Shown here piece by piece: positions 36,478 through 48,315 of a stretch of 64,000 nt of DNA (positions are counted from its first letter, which is position 1; the number at the start of each line of letters is the position of its first letter). The notes beneath the pieces were generated by a model that was given only the letters and a program-made list of their open reading frames with translations, was not told where the DNA came from and ran no database searches. This DNA comes from Acanthochlamys bracteata. Its lineage: Eukaryota; Streptophyta; Magnoliopsida; Pandanales; Velloziaceae. The stretch lies in NCBI GenBank assembly GCA_019914995.1, contig CM034133.1, positions 3,658,001 through 3,722,000 of the forward strand, written 5' to 3'. Made by a program: the position numbers and the translations under genes.

Positions 36478-39119
36478 TCATCTAGGCTCCTCACCTATAA
36501 ATTCTCCTCTTGAATCCCATGGTCGAGTTTCATATGCCTTCCCAATGACACTACGCTTCCTATTTACTGTCCCATCATCACAAAGATACTCAGGAAAATA
36601 ATCCAGAAACTTCTTGGCCCCTAGCGATTCAACACCTTCAAAGAGAAAACGCCTAACCACTTCCTACACCACAGAGATAAGATAAACAGTTAATGGCATT
36701 ATCTAAGAGCATAAGAAGGACTTCGTCTGGTGGGATTCAGTATTCTGATTGTAGGAAATACCGTTGCACGGTCTTCTCCAATCAATTTCCTCAAAAGTGG
36801 GTATCCAGGATCCTGCTTAATGAACGTTCATTAGACAAACAGGAAGGATACAGGATGGTGCAAAGGCTTATGAACTTCATCTAATATAAACATAGAACTG
36901 CACAAAGAGTAGCTCAAATGTTTAGCTGAAATGAGGAAACAGATAAATGCTCTCAGGATTTGATTGATCTTTTACATATAAATTTTTGAAAATTCCCTGC
37001 AATGAGAGAAGCAGTCAACATTTTTCATAGTTGCTGGGGTGCCAAATTCTGGACGGCATTATAAGACTTTATTTCTCCCTTGCAGCTGTTCTATGTGATG
37101 CAACAACTAAGCAGGTCTACAAATAAAGAATAGAAAAGAATTAACTATCAAGATTAATGGTACTCCCTTTCTCAAGTAAAGACAAAGCAAAAATTCTTAA
37201 ATGCGAGGTAGGGTACCTTCTCCACTCTCCATGTAAGGTATCTGTGCTGTGCTTCACGATTACAAAGTACTTTTGCAGAATCGGACTCTTCCACTGCCAA
37301 ATCCACCAATTCAAGCCATGCCTGTTGAGCATATGAAGCAAGTTCATTTAGCCAAACCACACACGATTTCATTAATTACAAGCAACATGATGGATTGGTC
37401 AAAGCTAGTTGCCTTTGATATAGAACTACAATAGAATTAAGTAAATGTACTGCAATTATCTCACTTGAATTTCTCCTCGATCTCAGATAAGTAGTAAATC
37501 TACAAATCGTCTCAAAATTCACCTTGAAGTACTCCATGAAAGCAGAATACAGTATATTGTGTTTGTCTATGGTTGGAGTAAACTTGCTCCATATCACGAT
37601 TGGAGAGAAAAACCTCATGGACTCGCTTGTCAACTTCTCTCCCCACGGCAAAACCTGCATTTCTGTGAAAATAACTTAGATAAAATCCGGATAATCATTA
37701 TATCAAAAGTGTCAGCTAAAACTTCGCACTACATGTTTGCTTACAGAAGAAACCTGCATACCTCTGCATATTTACATCCAAGAGGCAACAATTTCTTGTA
37801 GTACTTTCCCTTATAATGCTGGTCAATGATGACATTATACATGGGGTTAAGATCCCTGCAGAAAGAAGCCAAGAGTCACTTCTAACTATTCGAGGAGTTC
37901 CCTAATTCACTAGTGTATTGAATTATCTATAATATTCATTTAAAAAGTTCATAAATATCTGCAGTGGAGAAAAAACATAGATCAGGTCTACTACTCCTTA
38001 GGTAGGGGATTGGGGATACTAACTTACGCTACTATTTCCAAAATAGATTGGTTAAGCTTTCCAGAGGCACACAAGAGAGTGTATATATTCTATCATACTA
38101 ACAATATCTAGATATACAGCACCAAGGTCAGAGTAACTCACAGAACAACTATACTCAAGGTAGCCAATGAAAAAAAATTGGCACAAAATATTGGTAGATC
38201 ATACTTCTGGTCTGGGAAAGCAGCAAGATCAAGAACCTGCAATAATTCGCTTGGAATTAGTTAATCACCAACATGCAAAAACAGTAAAAGAAACCTCTGA
38301 CATGTTCTCACCCTTGCACAAGTTCCTCACATCTATTGTATGGTTTCTCACTTTCGCTAACTACTACTAAAGCAACATCCTACTGAAGCAAGCATAGAAG
38401 TTCTAGCCTCCAACATTCAATCGGTAAGTAATTGTTCCATATACACAAGAAATTCATTACTTTTAGTATGTTTGACAATAACTATTATAAGCCCACCTCA
38501 AGTGTCTATAATTTCTGCAATTTGCTCTAATTTAAAGTTTAACATACATACTGACCAACGTATTCAGTTCATAAAAGTTTGATGTGCAGCATTGTTCTAA
38601 TTATAAAGAAAGTCTATTACATTTTCATCAATCTAAACCTATGCATCAAAATTTTGGTAAATGAGAGAAAGCAAGCTGTCATTTCCTTTATAAATGGTTT
38701 ATGCTACAAAAATTATATCTTTTTTTTAAAACTTATTCAAGTGCTACAACAGTAGAAGTATCAATATCCTTTTCCTATTTCAAAATTTTACCTGCATATC
38801 TTGGCCTCCATCAATTGTCATGCTTCGAATAAGTCTAATTTTAGGAGCTTGAAATGAAAGCCCATGAAGCACCGTCTTCCCATCTTTCGCTTGTAAGAAT
38901 CTAAAACTCTCCTGGTACATACATACAAAAACAACAACAACAGCAATCATCACACGCAAATAATTAAATCCAAACGACAATAAAAATTTAAAGCAATTTT
39001 TTTAATTAAAAAAAAAAAAAAAGAACCTGAGAAGGGTGAGGAGTGAGCTTGATGCGAAGCTTTGCTTGGTCGAAAGCGAACTCAACGAACTTGTTGTAAC
39101 TGAACGGTGGAGATTCCAT
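36478..39119 (-). CDS. HY2: Phytochromobilin:ferredoxin oxidoreductase (phytochromobilin synthase)
   Basis: HY2 reduces biliverdin IXalpha to phytochromobilin in the plastid using ferredoxin, making the phytochrome chromophore. Eight exons (39119-39027, 38911-38792, 38236-38142, 37855-37762, 37654-37523, 37321-37217, 36812-36762, 36663-36478) join in consistent phase to 291 residues. Seen: DGKTVLHGLSFQAPKIRLIR, YDLPIFCANFF, VVLDLNPMYN, PWGEKLTSESMRFFSP, EAQHRYLTWRVEKDPGY, FLDYFPEYLCDDGTV and GKAYETRPWDSRGEFIG. Asp74 and Asp214 align, by my recollection, with the catalytic aspartates of Arabidopsis HY2 (Asp116, Asp256). The Arabidopsis protein has 329 residues, about 45 of them transit peptide; here the only in-frame ATG begins almost at the mature domain (MESPPFSYNKFVEFAF), so no transit peptide is evident. 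The catalytic part looks fully intact. An unrecognised upstream exon or start is likely. Confidence 0.93.
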
Positions 39120-39409
39120 GGCCAGTGAGCTTGAAGCTGTTACAGAAACAGCATAGATAGAGAAAGAACCGGAGAAAGAGAGAGAGTGACAAACAGGTGC
39201 TTGAAATTCTCCAAGAAAAAAGCACCAACTTTAAGATAAGTTTAGAAATGTTTTAAAGAGAGAGATTTGTTTGCCAAAAGAAGGTCAAAAGAATGACTGC
39301 TTAGAAGGTGGAAAATCTATCCACGCGAGAACTGATAAAAGATAGATTAGAAAATTTCGAGCTAGCTTTAGTACATGAAGGTCTATTAGCAACCGAGTGC
39401 GTGTCTACT

Positions 39410-39675
39410 GACATTTTAAGTTTTATCTAATTTTTTTCTTTAAACATTTCACGTTAATTTACTTTTAAATAAAAATTTTAATTTAATTTAATTTTGTTAT
39501 TAAAAATTTTATCTTTAAATTTTAAAAATTTTTAAATTAAAAAACTTTACTTCTAAATTCACTTTTAATAACAATAATTATAAAAATTAAACTTATTTTT
39601 AAACTTTAATTAAATAACTCATCTTTAAAAATTCAATTCTGAAAATTTAATTTAGATCAAAATAAACACACCCCA
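39410..39675. mobile_element. Second AT-rich MITE family, copy B
   Basis: A/T-rich foldback whose right end (gatcaaaataaacacacccc) resembles that near 25915. It lies about 300 bases upstream of the HY2 start and so may interrupt or supply promoter DNA. The left end is uncertain. Confidence 0.4.
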
Positions 39676-40907
39676 AAATAAATGATGGTTAGTTATGTTT
39701 GAGTAAAAAAGTTTGAGCAATTAATAACGACAAATACTTATCATCGCTAAAGGTGTGTTCTTTTAGTCTTAGAATTGAGTTTTTAGGAAGTGAGTCTTCA
39801 GAAGTGATTGAATGAATAGTATCGTTGATGAGTTGAATTCTTGTGTTTTTCTTCTAATTAGAAGTGAGTTAAAAATAATTTTTTATGTTATTTTGTATTT
39901 GAAAGTGATAAATTGAAATAGTGTGAATTTAATTAAATATTTTAATCTAGTACTAATTATTTATTAATATTAAAAAAAAAAATTATAGTTATTATAATTA
40001 CAAATAATATATTTTTATATTGCAAAACTATAATATTATTTTAATAACGTTTATTATATATACACTTTTATCACATAATTTTAATATAATAATATAATCA
40101 TTAGTATATAATATAAATACACTATAATTTATATTTATTTTAAAATTTACCATATTAAAATTATTTCTTTTTTCAAATAATCTTTTTCATAATTTATAAA
40201 ATTTAAGGTACGACTAAATTTTTTCAATGTTTTCCCATCTTAAATTTAATTTTTAATTAATCAAACTATAACTACCAATTTTACTCATTTTTTTTTTCGT
40301 ACTTTTGTATTATTTTAAAAAAATATATTACAAAGATACCATATATTTTTACATATTATTTGCAAAATCATTTCACAACTATAACAATATACATATATTT
40401 ATATTTTTCATTATACAACATATACACAACTATAATATGTTTCAACATCATAAATAAAGTACTTAATAATGTATGTTATATTATACAATATTTTTACACA
40501 AAATATATACATTTTATTTATAATTCACAACTACAATATTTTAATTATAAGTTTACTGCATAATCATACATCTTATATTTATATTACACAAACGCAATAA
40601 TATTCTACAATTTCTACTACAAAACATATATACTTTATATTTATATTATATAGCTAGAAAATATTACAATAATGACAAGCACGCCACGATAATCGTTCTA
40701 TGATGCTGCTGCCTGCATCAACACACTGCATTCCGTTCTTCTAGCCCACTTGACTCGATCGGAACCCTTGTATTGCTGTAGTTCATCATTATTCCAGTGG
40801 TCAAGAACTCAAATTCAAAATCTCAACTAGCGGAACCATTTTAAAATGTGGTAAATGCTTATACATGTGAATCAGTTACAAAAGGAACTAATAAATAAAG
40901 GATTGAC

Positions 40908-41133
40908 CCGAGTAAGATCTTGCAAAATTTCTCTATGCCGAGTCAAAGTATGAGAGGATTTCTGATGCACCAGATGACACCCAAGTTTGTATTTGTAAGT
41001 TTACTGGTTGGAGTTGTCTTACTAACCTATCTATTCCAGATTCCAGGTCGTTATTTGATCCATCAACCTTAGAAGCATGCAATCTACAATGAGCGTTCAT
41101 TTGCTCATCCAACTGGGCTTCTAGTTTTCTTAC
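40908..41133 (-). pseudogene. Captured exon of a Golgi SNARE (GOS1 / GOS11-12 type)
   Basis: After an acceptor (ATTATTCAG) the minus strand reads VRKLEAQLDEQMNAH, LESGIDRLVRQLQPVN and QTWVSSGASE, matching the second exon of plant Golgi SNAP receptor complex member 1, a vesicle-fusion SNARE. The frame then shifts: a two-base loss or one-base gain near 40962 moves the continuing homology (SHTLTRHREILQDLT) to another frame. The exon ends at a GT at 40907, where the family also has a splice point. No other GOS1 exon is present, so this is a fragment carried inside the transposon and not a working gene. Confidence 0.8.
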
Positions 41134-41836
41134 CTGAATAATTAAGACAAGAAAATATTTTTCGTTATACAAATAGAATAACTCCATAAGTTTGTCAACA
41201 TAAAGGACAGATTGTTAGCAACTTTCCTACAAGAAAGTAAGAGAAATAAGAAAGCAATGCAACAGTAGATCCACTTTACAAGAGATACTCCGAAAACAGT
41301 GACTAATTATCTGCTCAACAGAGAAATTAGTATACATTTGCATGTGGTGCTTATCAACCTACTCTCTGATTCAAGCCACCTCTTTTTTCCAAAAAATCCC
41401 AATTTTGCAACCATTGAACATTTAAAAGCATCAGAGGATAACTTGTGCATCATAAGATAAAGAAAGAAATATATTAACTAGCCACCTATGGCAGCATCTA
41501 ATCCATCTGTTTGGTTCCTACAAGAACATAGTATAGAATTTGATAGATTCAGCATGTGAGTTTCTCGAGTCAGAGATACAGCCAATATGTTTGTTCTGCT
41601 ACTTCCTCGCCAAAATGGAATAAGCAGTCTCTAAACTAGTACTGATCACATCATATACAGCTCATACTAAATATACAGTTAAATACGAAATTCATCTTAA
41701 AGGAATTTCAAGATAACATGAAACAACCAATTCTCTTGCTGAACTTCTCTTAATCAGAAAAACTTACACTAGTCATCCTGACCTCACAGTAAAACAGAAA
41801 TTATTAAATTTTCATTGAAAAATCAATTTATTTTAC

Positions 41837-41935
41837 CTCAACGCCATACATGATAGCAATACCAGCAAGTGTGTCCATCTTCGACACACGGTGCTCGATG
41901 TAGCTCAATCCTATGACGGCGGAGACGAAGACGAA
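41837..41935 (-). pseudogene. Captured exon of a LysM-domain protein
   Basis: The minus strand reads YIEHRVSKMDTLAGIAIMYG followed by VE and a donor GT (41836). Plant LysM-domain proteins of the short intracellular type have this motif with an intron after the same YGVE. About 35 bases upstream carry a Ser-codon run (SCSSSSPPS) in a different frame, as expected if the N-terminal region was shifted by an indel. The rest of the LysM gene is missing. It lies on the same strand as, and upstream of, the SNARE exon at 40908-41133, so one minus-strand transcript could join the two. Confidence 0.72.
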
Positions 41936-42489
41936 CAAGAAGTCTGCAGCAGCGACCAGTTGATTGTGTTTCTACGGCTCCCCGCCGCGTTCGAACACCT
42001 AATTGAAGACATCAAGACAACTGTATTGAGATCTAAGTTGGAAATCGTATCAGATCGAGTTTGTAAATGGTTTTGAATCCAGATCCATTCTCAAAGAGCG
42101 TGATTTGGACGAAATCAAGTCTCGTGGCTCACCGCAGCCAATTTCTCGGAGAAAATGGTCGTCAGTCAAATTAGGATTTCGAACGAATCAGACGACCACT
42201 ACTGAAATCGTGCTCCGGCACTTGAACCGGATCTCGTATAGCAGAGGGGAAGGAGATCGAGCTCCGGAGAAGATCGACGGCGCTGGAGAGATGGCACGGA
42301 GCCGAGCGGAGAAGATCAAAGAAAAAAATGAAGTGAGAGGTGAAGTGGAGAGGGAAGTGATTAATTTAAATTATAAGAAGTTAGTTCTACGTTGGAAAAG
42401 AGTTCTGATTTTAAAAGAATATTAGAAGTCACTTGTTTGGAGAAGGAAGTGAAGTGACTTGTTGTGGCAAAGGAACACACCCTAAAGCC

Positions 42490-45400
42490 CGTTATGAAAT
42501 TAACTTTAGGCTACTCGTAGCGAACTCGGCCCAACAACATATATATAGAATACCATAACCAAGTAGGCTTTCAAGTTATTCTTAAACACATACCTTGTTT
42601 CCACGACCGAGTCAGGATTAAGGTATAGTTAAATGAGATATATAAACTTTGGCAAGCAGGAACTTTTTTCTAACCGTGTTTTAAATATTTATAACTGATT
42701 TTTTAAAATAAAAAATAGATAGTAAAATTTTTTTAAAATAAAATGAAAGTGAACTTCAGTATTGTGTTTCAATAATTTTTTAAAATGTGTTAAAAATTAA
42801 AAAATATAATTGTGTTAGAAAGTGTGTAAATAAAAAATTTAGAATTGTAGTTTCGTATATAGAATTGGAGTTCTAAATTTTTTGTGTAATTGAAACATAT
42901 GAACTATTCGAAATTCAAAATCTGACGAGAAAAAGTAAAATTACGGACGTTTGAAATACGCTCTAAACCATTTACTGATTAAGAGTCCGTACAAATTCAT
43001 GACCAGAATAGATATAAAAAAAGGTATTTCTATTTTCCTAAAATTTTATTCTAAGAAAGATTAAACTATATAATCAAAGAATTTACAAATGTTGGATGCT
43101 TATAATTATAGAGTAGACTAGCATGGGTTTTACATGCAAAAGTGCAAGCTGATTAACTTGCTTCATGTCCTAAAAACATCAAAACTATCACACTCGATAC
43201 CTTACTAGATCGATATCATGGTCCAACATGCAGCATAAAGCGCTCCATGTGGAGGACGCAAAATGTTATTGTCCAAATAATTCTAATTAGGTTGTACATG
43301 CAGCATAGCTGGAAGGTCTCAGTTTCTTCGATGATTGAACAAACCTTCCTCTTCCATCACAAGCAAACACATAGAAATGTTATCATGTTGATTAAACGAG
43401 CGACTTGTGTTTTTTGCGTCACTGTCTTTGCTCCTCTGGTTTCTTGTTCTCTTGCACAGAATCGTCTAGGCAAATGCTGGTGGCGTGTTTTCTGTGTACA
43501 AACACAACGTAACAACATGAACTTCAATTCCACAGAGAAGTCGATCACAACTTCTTAAGATTGTTTGCTCGTAGGACGTTTCATGAAAGCTTCGTGTGTG
43601 TTTGTAATTGAAGGCAGCATATATAGTACGACCCTTTGTCGACGGCAACTTAAACGTGCTGATACCTACCTTGATTTTGGCATTTCGCTCACAAAAAAAA
43701 GAAAAAAAGAAAAAAAAGAAACTCTTCTGACGTGAACAACTAGTTAATAATAGTGTGCTTTAGAACTTACCTCGAGACATTTTATTGATTGGCAGTAAAG
43801 ATATAGCGCGGAAGTCTCAAGAGGTAGTTGGTAGTTGCTGCAGCTAGACGACTAAAATTTGGAAACTGCAAATAAATTTTCAAAAATTTATTTCAGGTTA
43901 TATTGTGAAAAACAAATATATCAGGCATACTCCAAACTCCAAAGGAATCATTCATGTTACCATGATTTGCCAGCTTAATATTAATAACTGATACTGCTGA
44001 TAACGTCTGATTAACTAAAAACTGGAGCGTTTGACCCGCTTTACATGCACAGTTTATCGAAATTTCATGTACATAAAGTAAGTGTTACATAAAAATTACC
44101 AAAATATTATATAATATGAAAGGCGAATCTTGGGGTTTTTCTAACTATAGAACATAGAACATGATTGTGCTCAAGTTTGACGTTGCTGAAGATAAGATAC
44201 TAAAATAAAAAAGCTTTGGTAAAGCTTTTAAAGAACTTTTTTTTTAACTTAAACATGACATATATACAAATTTTATAAAGTATATATTTATATTTTTTAA
44301 AATTAAAAAATGAAATATAAAAAAAAAAAGAAAGTAGGAGTACACTTTCGAATTGAGGTTAAAACATAACCCAAACATCCGCTGAAACTTAACTTGCCTT
44401 CTTGTTTGTGGGATTATAATTTAAGCTTAAAGTAAACAGAAAAAGAATGCAAAAAACGCATAATAATTCAATAAATGCCACTTTCTGTGCTAACTGGATA
44501 GCATGTTCGCAAAGTATAACGATGTATAATAAGATTGGAATAATCCAATATTTCATAAGAAACCTGGAATACTTTTTTGTCTTAATATTGAACGGCGGAG
44601 ACCTTGTTGTAATGATTAATGTGTTAGATATTGTAAAACCATATAAAATATCAGTTTATTAAAATATAACAAGTTAAATATATATTAATACTAGAATACC
44701 AAATGTTAAAAAAGATGAACTATCACCTAATTTGAAAAGTCAAAGATCAAAAATTTTGAAGTATTTTTTGAAAGGCCAAAACATTTAAATAATTAATGAA
44801 AAGATAATTAACAAAAAATTCAAAAATTTTTTTGAAATATTATATATACAAATGAGAGACATTTGTTTGAAATATATTATTATGATCAAAATAATTCAAA
44901 CATCAAGCATAAGAGATTTCTTACTAAAAGTATAACACATGAGTTTATAATTATTTTGGTTTAGTATTTTTTTTAGCCTACCTTATTTTTTCGTAGAGTT
45001 TTTTATATTTTTTTTTATGTAAATTTTTTATCTTTGTATTTGTCTTGTTTTTACTTCAATTTTCATATTTCTTATGTAAAATTTTTAAATGTGTTTTATA
45101 TTTGCGCTGTATTTATCGATAACTTAATAGATTCAATATTTCTAACATAATGTATTAGGGAATTGCGGATCATGAACGTTGATGAACAAAGTAATTCTCC
45201 CATCGATTCTCTTTATTTTATACAGATCTACTTAATTCGCTCGAGTCCTCTCTGTATCTTACCATAGTGTTATTTGTTTAGAAGAGAAGAGCGAACACAA
45301 CATAAAATTTCACGACAACGTAAAATGCCATGCATGATGTATGATTACCAATGGGTGAGGGAAGTCACTACGGAATTGTCCTTCAGACTTAAGTTTTGAC

Positions 45401-46200
45401 TTTAATAAAACTAGGTAGATTCTCTGGTTAAGAACTAGTTAACATGAATGAAGCCGAAGAGTGCGCTGTCACAATGTTAAGGCTTATGGTTGGCATGATG
45501 TTCGAGAAAATAATTAAGAAATATTTAGCAGACGTTCCAGAAAAATATATGCAAAAGAATTAAGATTGCAACATTTTGAAATACAGTTGAGTGTGTAACT
45601 AGATAATGGTTATAATACGAAAGTCAATGCAGTACAAAATTAATCATATATGAAGTTAGAATACAACTTCATTCTGTACGATTCCACTAGTTTACTTTTG
45701 ATATATACATAAACAGCATGAACTAAGACTCAAAATGCACTTACCATCTTGCTGTCCCAAGAAATTTAAGAATGTTTGGGGTGCTTTAAAAAAAAAATTT
45801 AGAACAAAAAAATATATTAAAATAATTTTAAAAACGAACTTAAATTTTTTGAACTAAAAAAAATTAATAATAATATTTTAAAACGTAAATTTTTTATATA
45901 TTTTATTTTAAAAACTCTGTAAAAAAATTATAAATATTTATTAAAAATATATATAATTAAAATAAAAAGAGTTAAAATCACTTTTAAATATCACTTTTAC
46001 TTTTCTAGACTGCTCTCAGTTATTGCCAGTTGACGTTTGTTTCTGCAGAAGAATGCAACGTACTACCTGTCAAGAAACGAGTAAGAACAGTGACGAGTAT
46101 GAATTCGGTGTGATGAAGTAGAGTTGCAATTGAATTTGGCATCAATATGTTGTCCACACTGGGAAATTTGTCACATAAAAGAAAAAAATCACATAGAGAT
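42490..46200. other. Intergenic, no gene recognised
   Basis: Mostly AT-rich. A GC-richer patch at 43200-43660 has open frames on both strands with no domain, so none is called. An AT-rich foldback with agcttt words lies at about 44210-44330, and another, beginning near 45770 (tgtttggggtgcttt), ends near 46010; both resemble MITEs. No tRNA or rRNA seen. Confidence 0.35.
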
Positions 46201-46219
46201 ACTCCTGCTAGTAAATAAG

Positions 46220-46960
46220 AAAGGTACTAGTATGCCAAGGTAGAAAAAGATTTGGACTTGTTCTTGTTTTCCTACTTGGAAAGCATATACTTTGGGTATC
46301 TGGACTAGCACTTACAGCAACATCAACAAACAAAGACGAAAGTAGCATGATTTGATAACTCACATAGAAGTCGTTCTCAATATACACGGCGCCAGATGCA
46401 CAAGCTGGAAATTTTAAGCTATATTTAAAGCTACCAGTGACAAAGAATTCTAAACTTATCATAATATATAATCCCTTTGCAGCAAAACAAGTTATTTACC
46501 AGAGGAATCATTGAAAACAATAGCTCTCTGGAGACTTCCAAGGAGCTAAAGAGAAGTTCCAAGTAGCGGCAGCAACTATCAAGCGTGGGACCTTGAACAA
46601 AGAAAACACCAAAGAGTTTGCTATATTAGTTGTCCTTGTACAAGTAATAGTTTACCGAAAGCAATGGAAAAGCAGAAACATTTTCTCTTGGAAGAGGCCA
46701 CCGAGATAGCTTCTTCTAAGGTTAGTTAGCGACATACACGCAAATAGCTCTGGATCACAACCACGTCTTTGTTGCAATATTCTTCAGTTCTTCTACCCTA
46801 CCAATGTCAGGAAACTGCCCTCTCATTTCTCAGTCAAAGTCCTAAACGCTTGGAGCATTGATTGAGCTTGGGATTGAACTATTTCACTAGTCAAGTTGTC
46901 CAAAGTAGGAACACATTGTGATGAAGTAGTATTCCCACTCTTGACAGATAGGACTCAAAG
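46220..46960 (-). pseudogene. Remnants of an unidentified protein gene
   Basis: Two exon-like pieces on the minus strand have coding character in otherwise non-coding DNA. One (46909-46823) reads PTLDNLTSEIVQSQAQSML then QAFRTLTEK and a stop. Another (about 46440-46374) reads FPACASGAVYIENDFY before a donor-like GTGAGT. A short piece between (about 46530-46505) reads RAIVFNDSS. They are too short and out of order to assemble, and I do not recognise the family. They may be fragments captured by a transposon or a decayed gene. Confidence 0.3.
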
Positions 46961-47607
46961 GTTCAGTGATATTATCAAGTCACAGTTTCGATGTTAATCC
47001 TTCATAACAAAATTGTAGGAACGAAACCTTTGCCTTTGTAAAACCTTTGCCTTATCATGCCTGCTTCTAATTTCTTCATAGATATCAGCCGTTTTCGCAA
47101 ATATGATTACCCTTGTCATTGCAATCTTCATAGTGAGGATAATAATATGCTATAAAACTAATTCGATATTTCCTAGAAATTTACGCTGAATAGTCTATGA
47201 CAAATACTAAGAAACACATTTTGCTATGAATTTAAATATTTCCATAGAAACAACGTGCTATGGACTAAACCAGAAACTAACATTCTGGCAGCAATGTATG
47301 GAACTCTTGAACATCAAATTTCCAGCCAAAACACAGCAGAAAAATAAAGGCCATGCTAGAAAATTCACCACTTCGAGCAAGCTAAGCAATATATAGAACA
47401 TGAATCATGATATTAAGTTTGGTTTGATTCATTTCTCAAAATCAATCCGTAGATCGTGAAAATTTTCTTAATATAATAATCACCATAAACACCAAAACAT
47501 TTAAACAATCAATATATCTATATATCCTTGATCCCATATGACCCAATCTTGTCATCTTCTTGATCTTCTTCTGAAGTTAAAAGGGGATCCGCAACCATCA
47601 TCAACAA

Positions 47608-48315
47608 TCATCGTTGCTCCGCCATCATTTTCACAAAATCATCGAAGCAAACGAACCCATCACCATCACTATCAACATTCCCGATCATTGTCCTGCACTG
47701 CTCGATCGTGCAGTGTTCACCGAGCACTTCGAACACCTCCGATAACTCCTCCGCCGAAATCTTCCCGTCTTTATCCACATCAAACACATCAAACGCGTCT
47801 CTTAGCTCCTCTACCGCCTCAGAACTCGGGATCAAAGCTTTTCCAAGCGCACCAAGCTCTTCCATAGTAATACAACCATCACCGTCCCGATCAACTTCAG
47901 CAACCATAGCAGAGATCTCTTCTTCACTGGGCGGGAAAAACGCGAGCCTTGACAAGAACAACGTGAGCTCGCGCTTAGTGATCTTTCCGTCTTTATCTAG
48001 ATCGAGAACACTGAAGAGCTCAGAAGTCAAACTTTCATCAGCGGATGAAGAAGAGCAGTAGAATTCATCGGAGACGGTGCGGCGAGGAGGTGGGTGATGA
48101 GGGAGGACGTATATCGGTGTGGTGGGTCCCAGGGGAACAGATTCGTCTGACGTGGAGCTCGTTGAACCGAACGATGTTGGCGTTTCACTTCGTGATCGTG
48201 AGAGTGATCGTGTCTTCTTGTTCTTGTTCTTCTTCTCTGCTGTTGCTGAAGATTTCGTAGAAGAAGAAGAGGAAAGCTTGATGTTAGTTAACAATGATCT
48301 CATGCTTAGCTTCAT
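47608..48315 (-). CDS. CML36: Calmodulin-like protein, CML35/36 type
   Basis: An intronless gene for 235 residues. About 95 N-terminal residues are Ser-, Lys- and Pro-rich and look disordered (KNKNKKTRSLSRSRS, then HHPPPRRTVSDEFYCSSSS). Four EF-hand loops follow: D105-E116 (DLDKDGKITKRE), D142-E153 (DRDGDGCITMEE), D179-E190 (DVDKDGKISAEE) and D215-D226 (DSDGDGFVCFDD). The last loop has Asp in place of Glu at position 12, which in the EF-hand family tends to weaken calcium selectivity in favour of magnesium. The end, GDGFVCFDDFVKMM, resembles Arabidopsis CML35/36. The start MKLSMRSLL is chosen because related proteins open with MKL; a second Met lies four residues later. Expected to be a calcium sensor; partners unknown. 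It is distinct from the CML25-type gene at 23.6 kb and not a recent tandem copy. Confidence 0.9.
   Translation of the reverse strand: MKLSMRSLLTNIKLSSSSSTKSSATAEKKNKNKKTRSLSRSRSETPTSFGSTSSTSDESVPLGPTTPIYVLPHHPPPRRTVSDEFYCSSSSADESLTSELFSVLDLDKDGKITKRELTLFLSRLAFFPPSEEEISAMVAEVDRDGDGCITMEELGALGKALIPSSEAVEELRDAFDVFDVDKDGKISAEELSEVFEVLGEHCTIEQCRTMIGNVDSDGDGFVCFDDFVKMMAEQR

Larger units (their letters stand above)
39751..42482. mobile_element. Gene-capturing (Pack-type) DNA transposon, Harbinger-like ends
   Basis: The left end AGGTGTGTTCTTTT and the complement of the right end GGGTGTGTTCCTTT form a terminal inverted repeat. A TAA lies on both sides (39748-39750 and 42483-42485), the target size of PIF/Harbinger elements. 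Read one base differently, the ends are perfect 9-mers flanked by CTAAA on both sides, so the superfamily is not settled. The 2.7-kb interior has no transposase. It holds AT-rich DNA, a Golgi-SNARE exon (40908-41133), a LysM-protein exon (41837-41902) and a GC-rich plus-strand open stretch (42105-42425) of unknown source. A non-autonomous element that has picked up host gene pieces is the best reading. Confidence 0.72.

Noticed and set aside
42105..42425. 106-codon plus-strand open frame, GC-rich and basic
   Set aside because: It lies inside the Pack-type transposon, has no domain, and Arg/Glu/Lys-rich open frames arise easily in such DNA; noted as possible captured DNA only.
43247..43558. 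103-codon plus-strand open frame with an overlapping minus frame
   Set aside because: No domain, no splice or promoter context, and both strands are open, which suggests chance.
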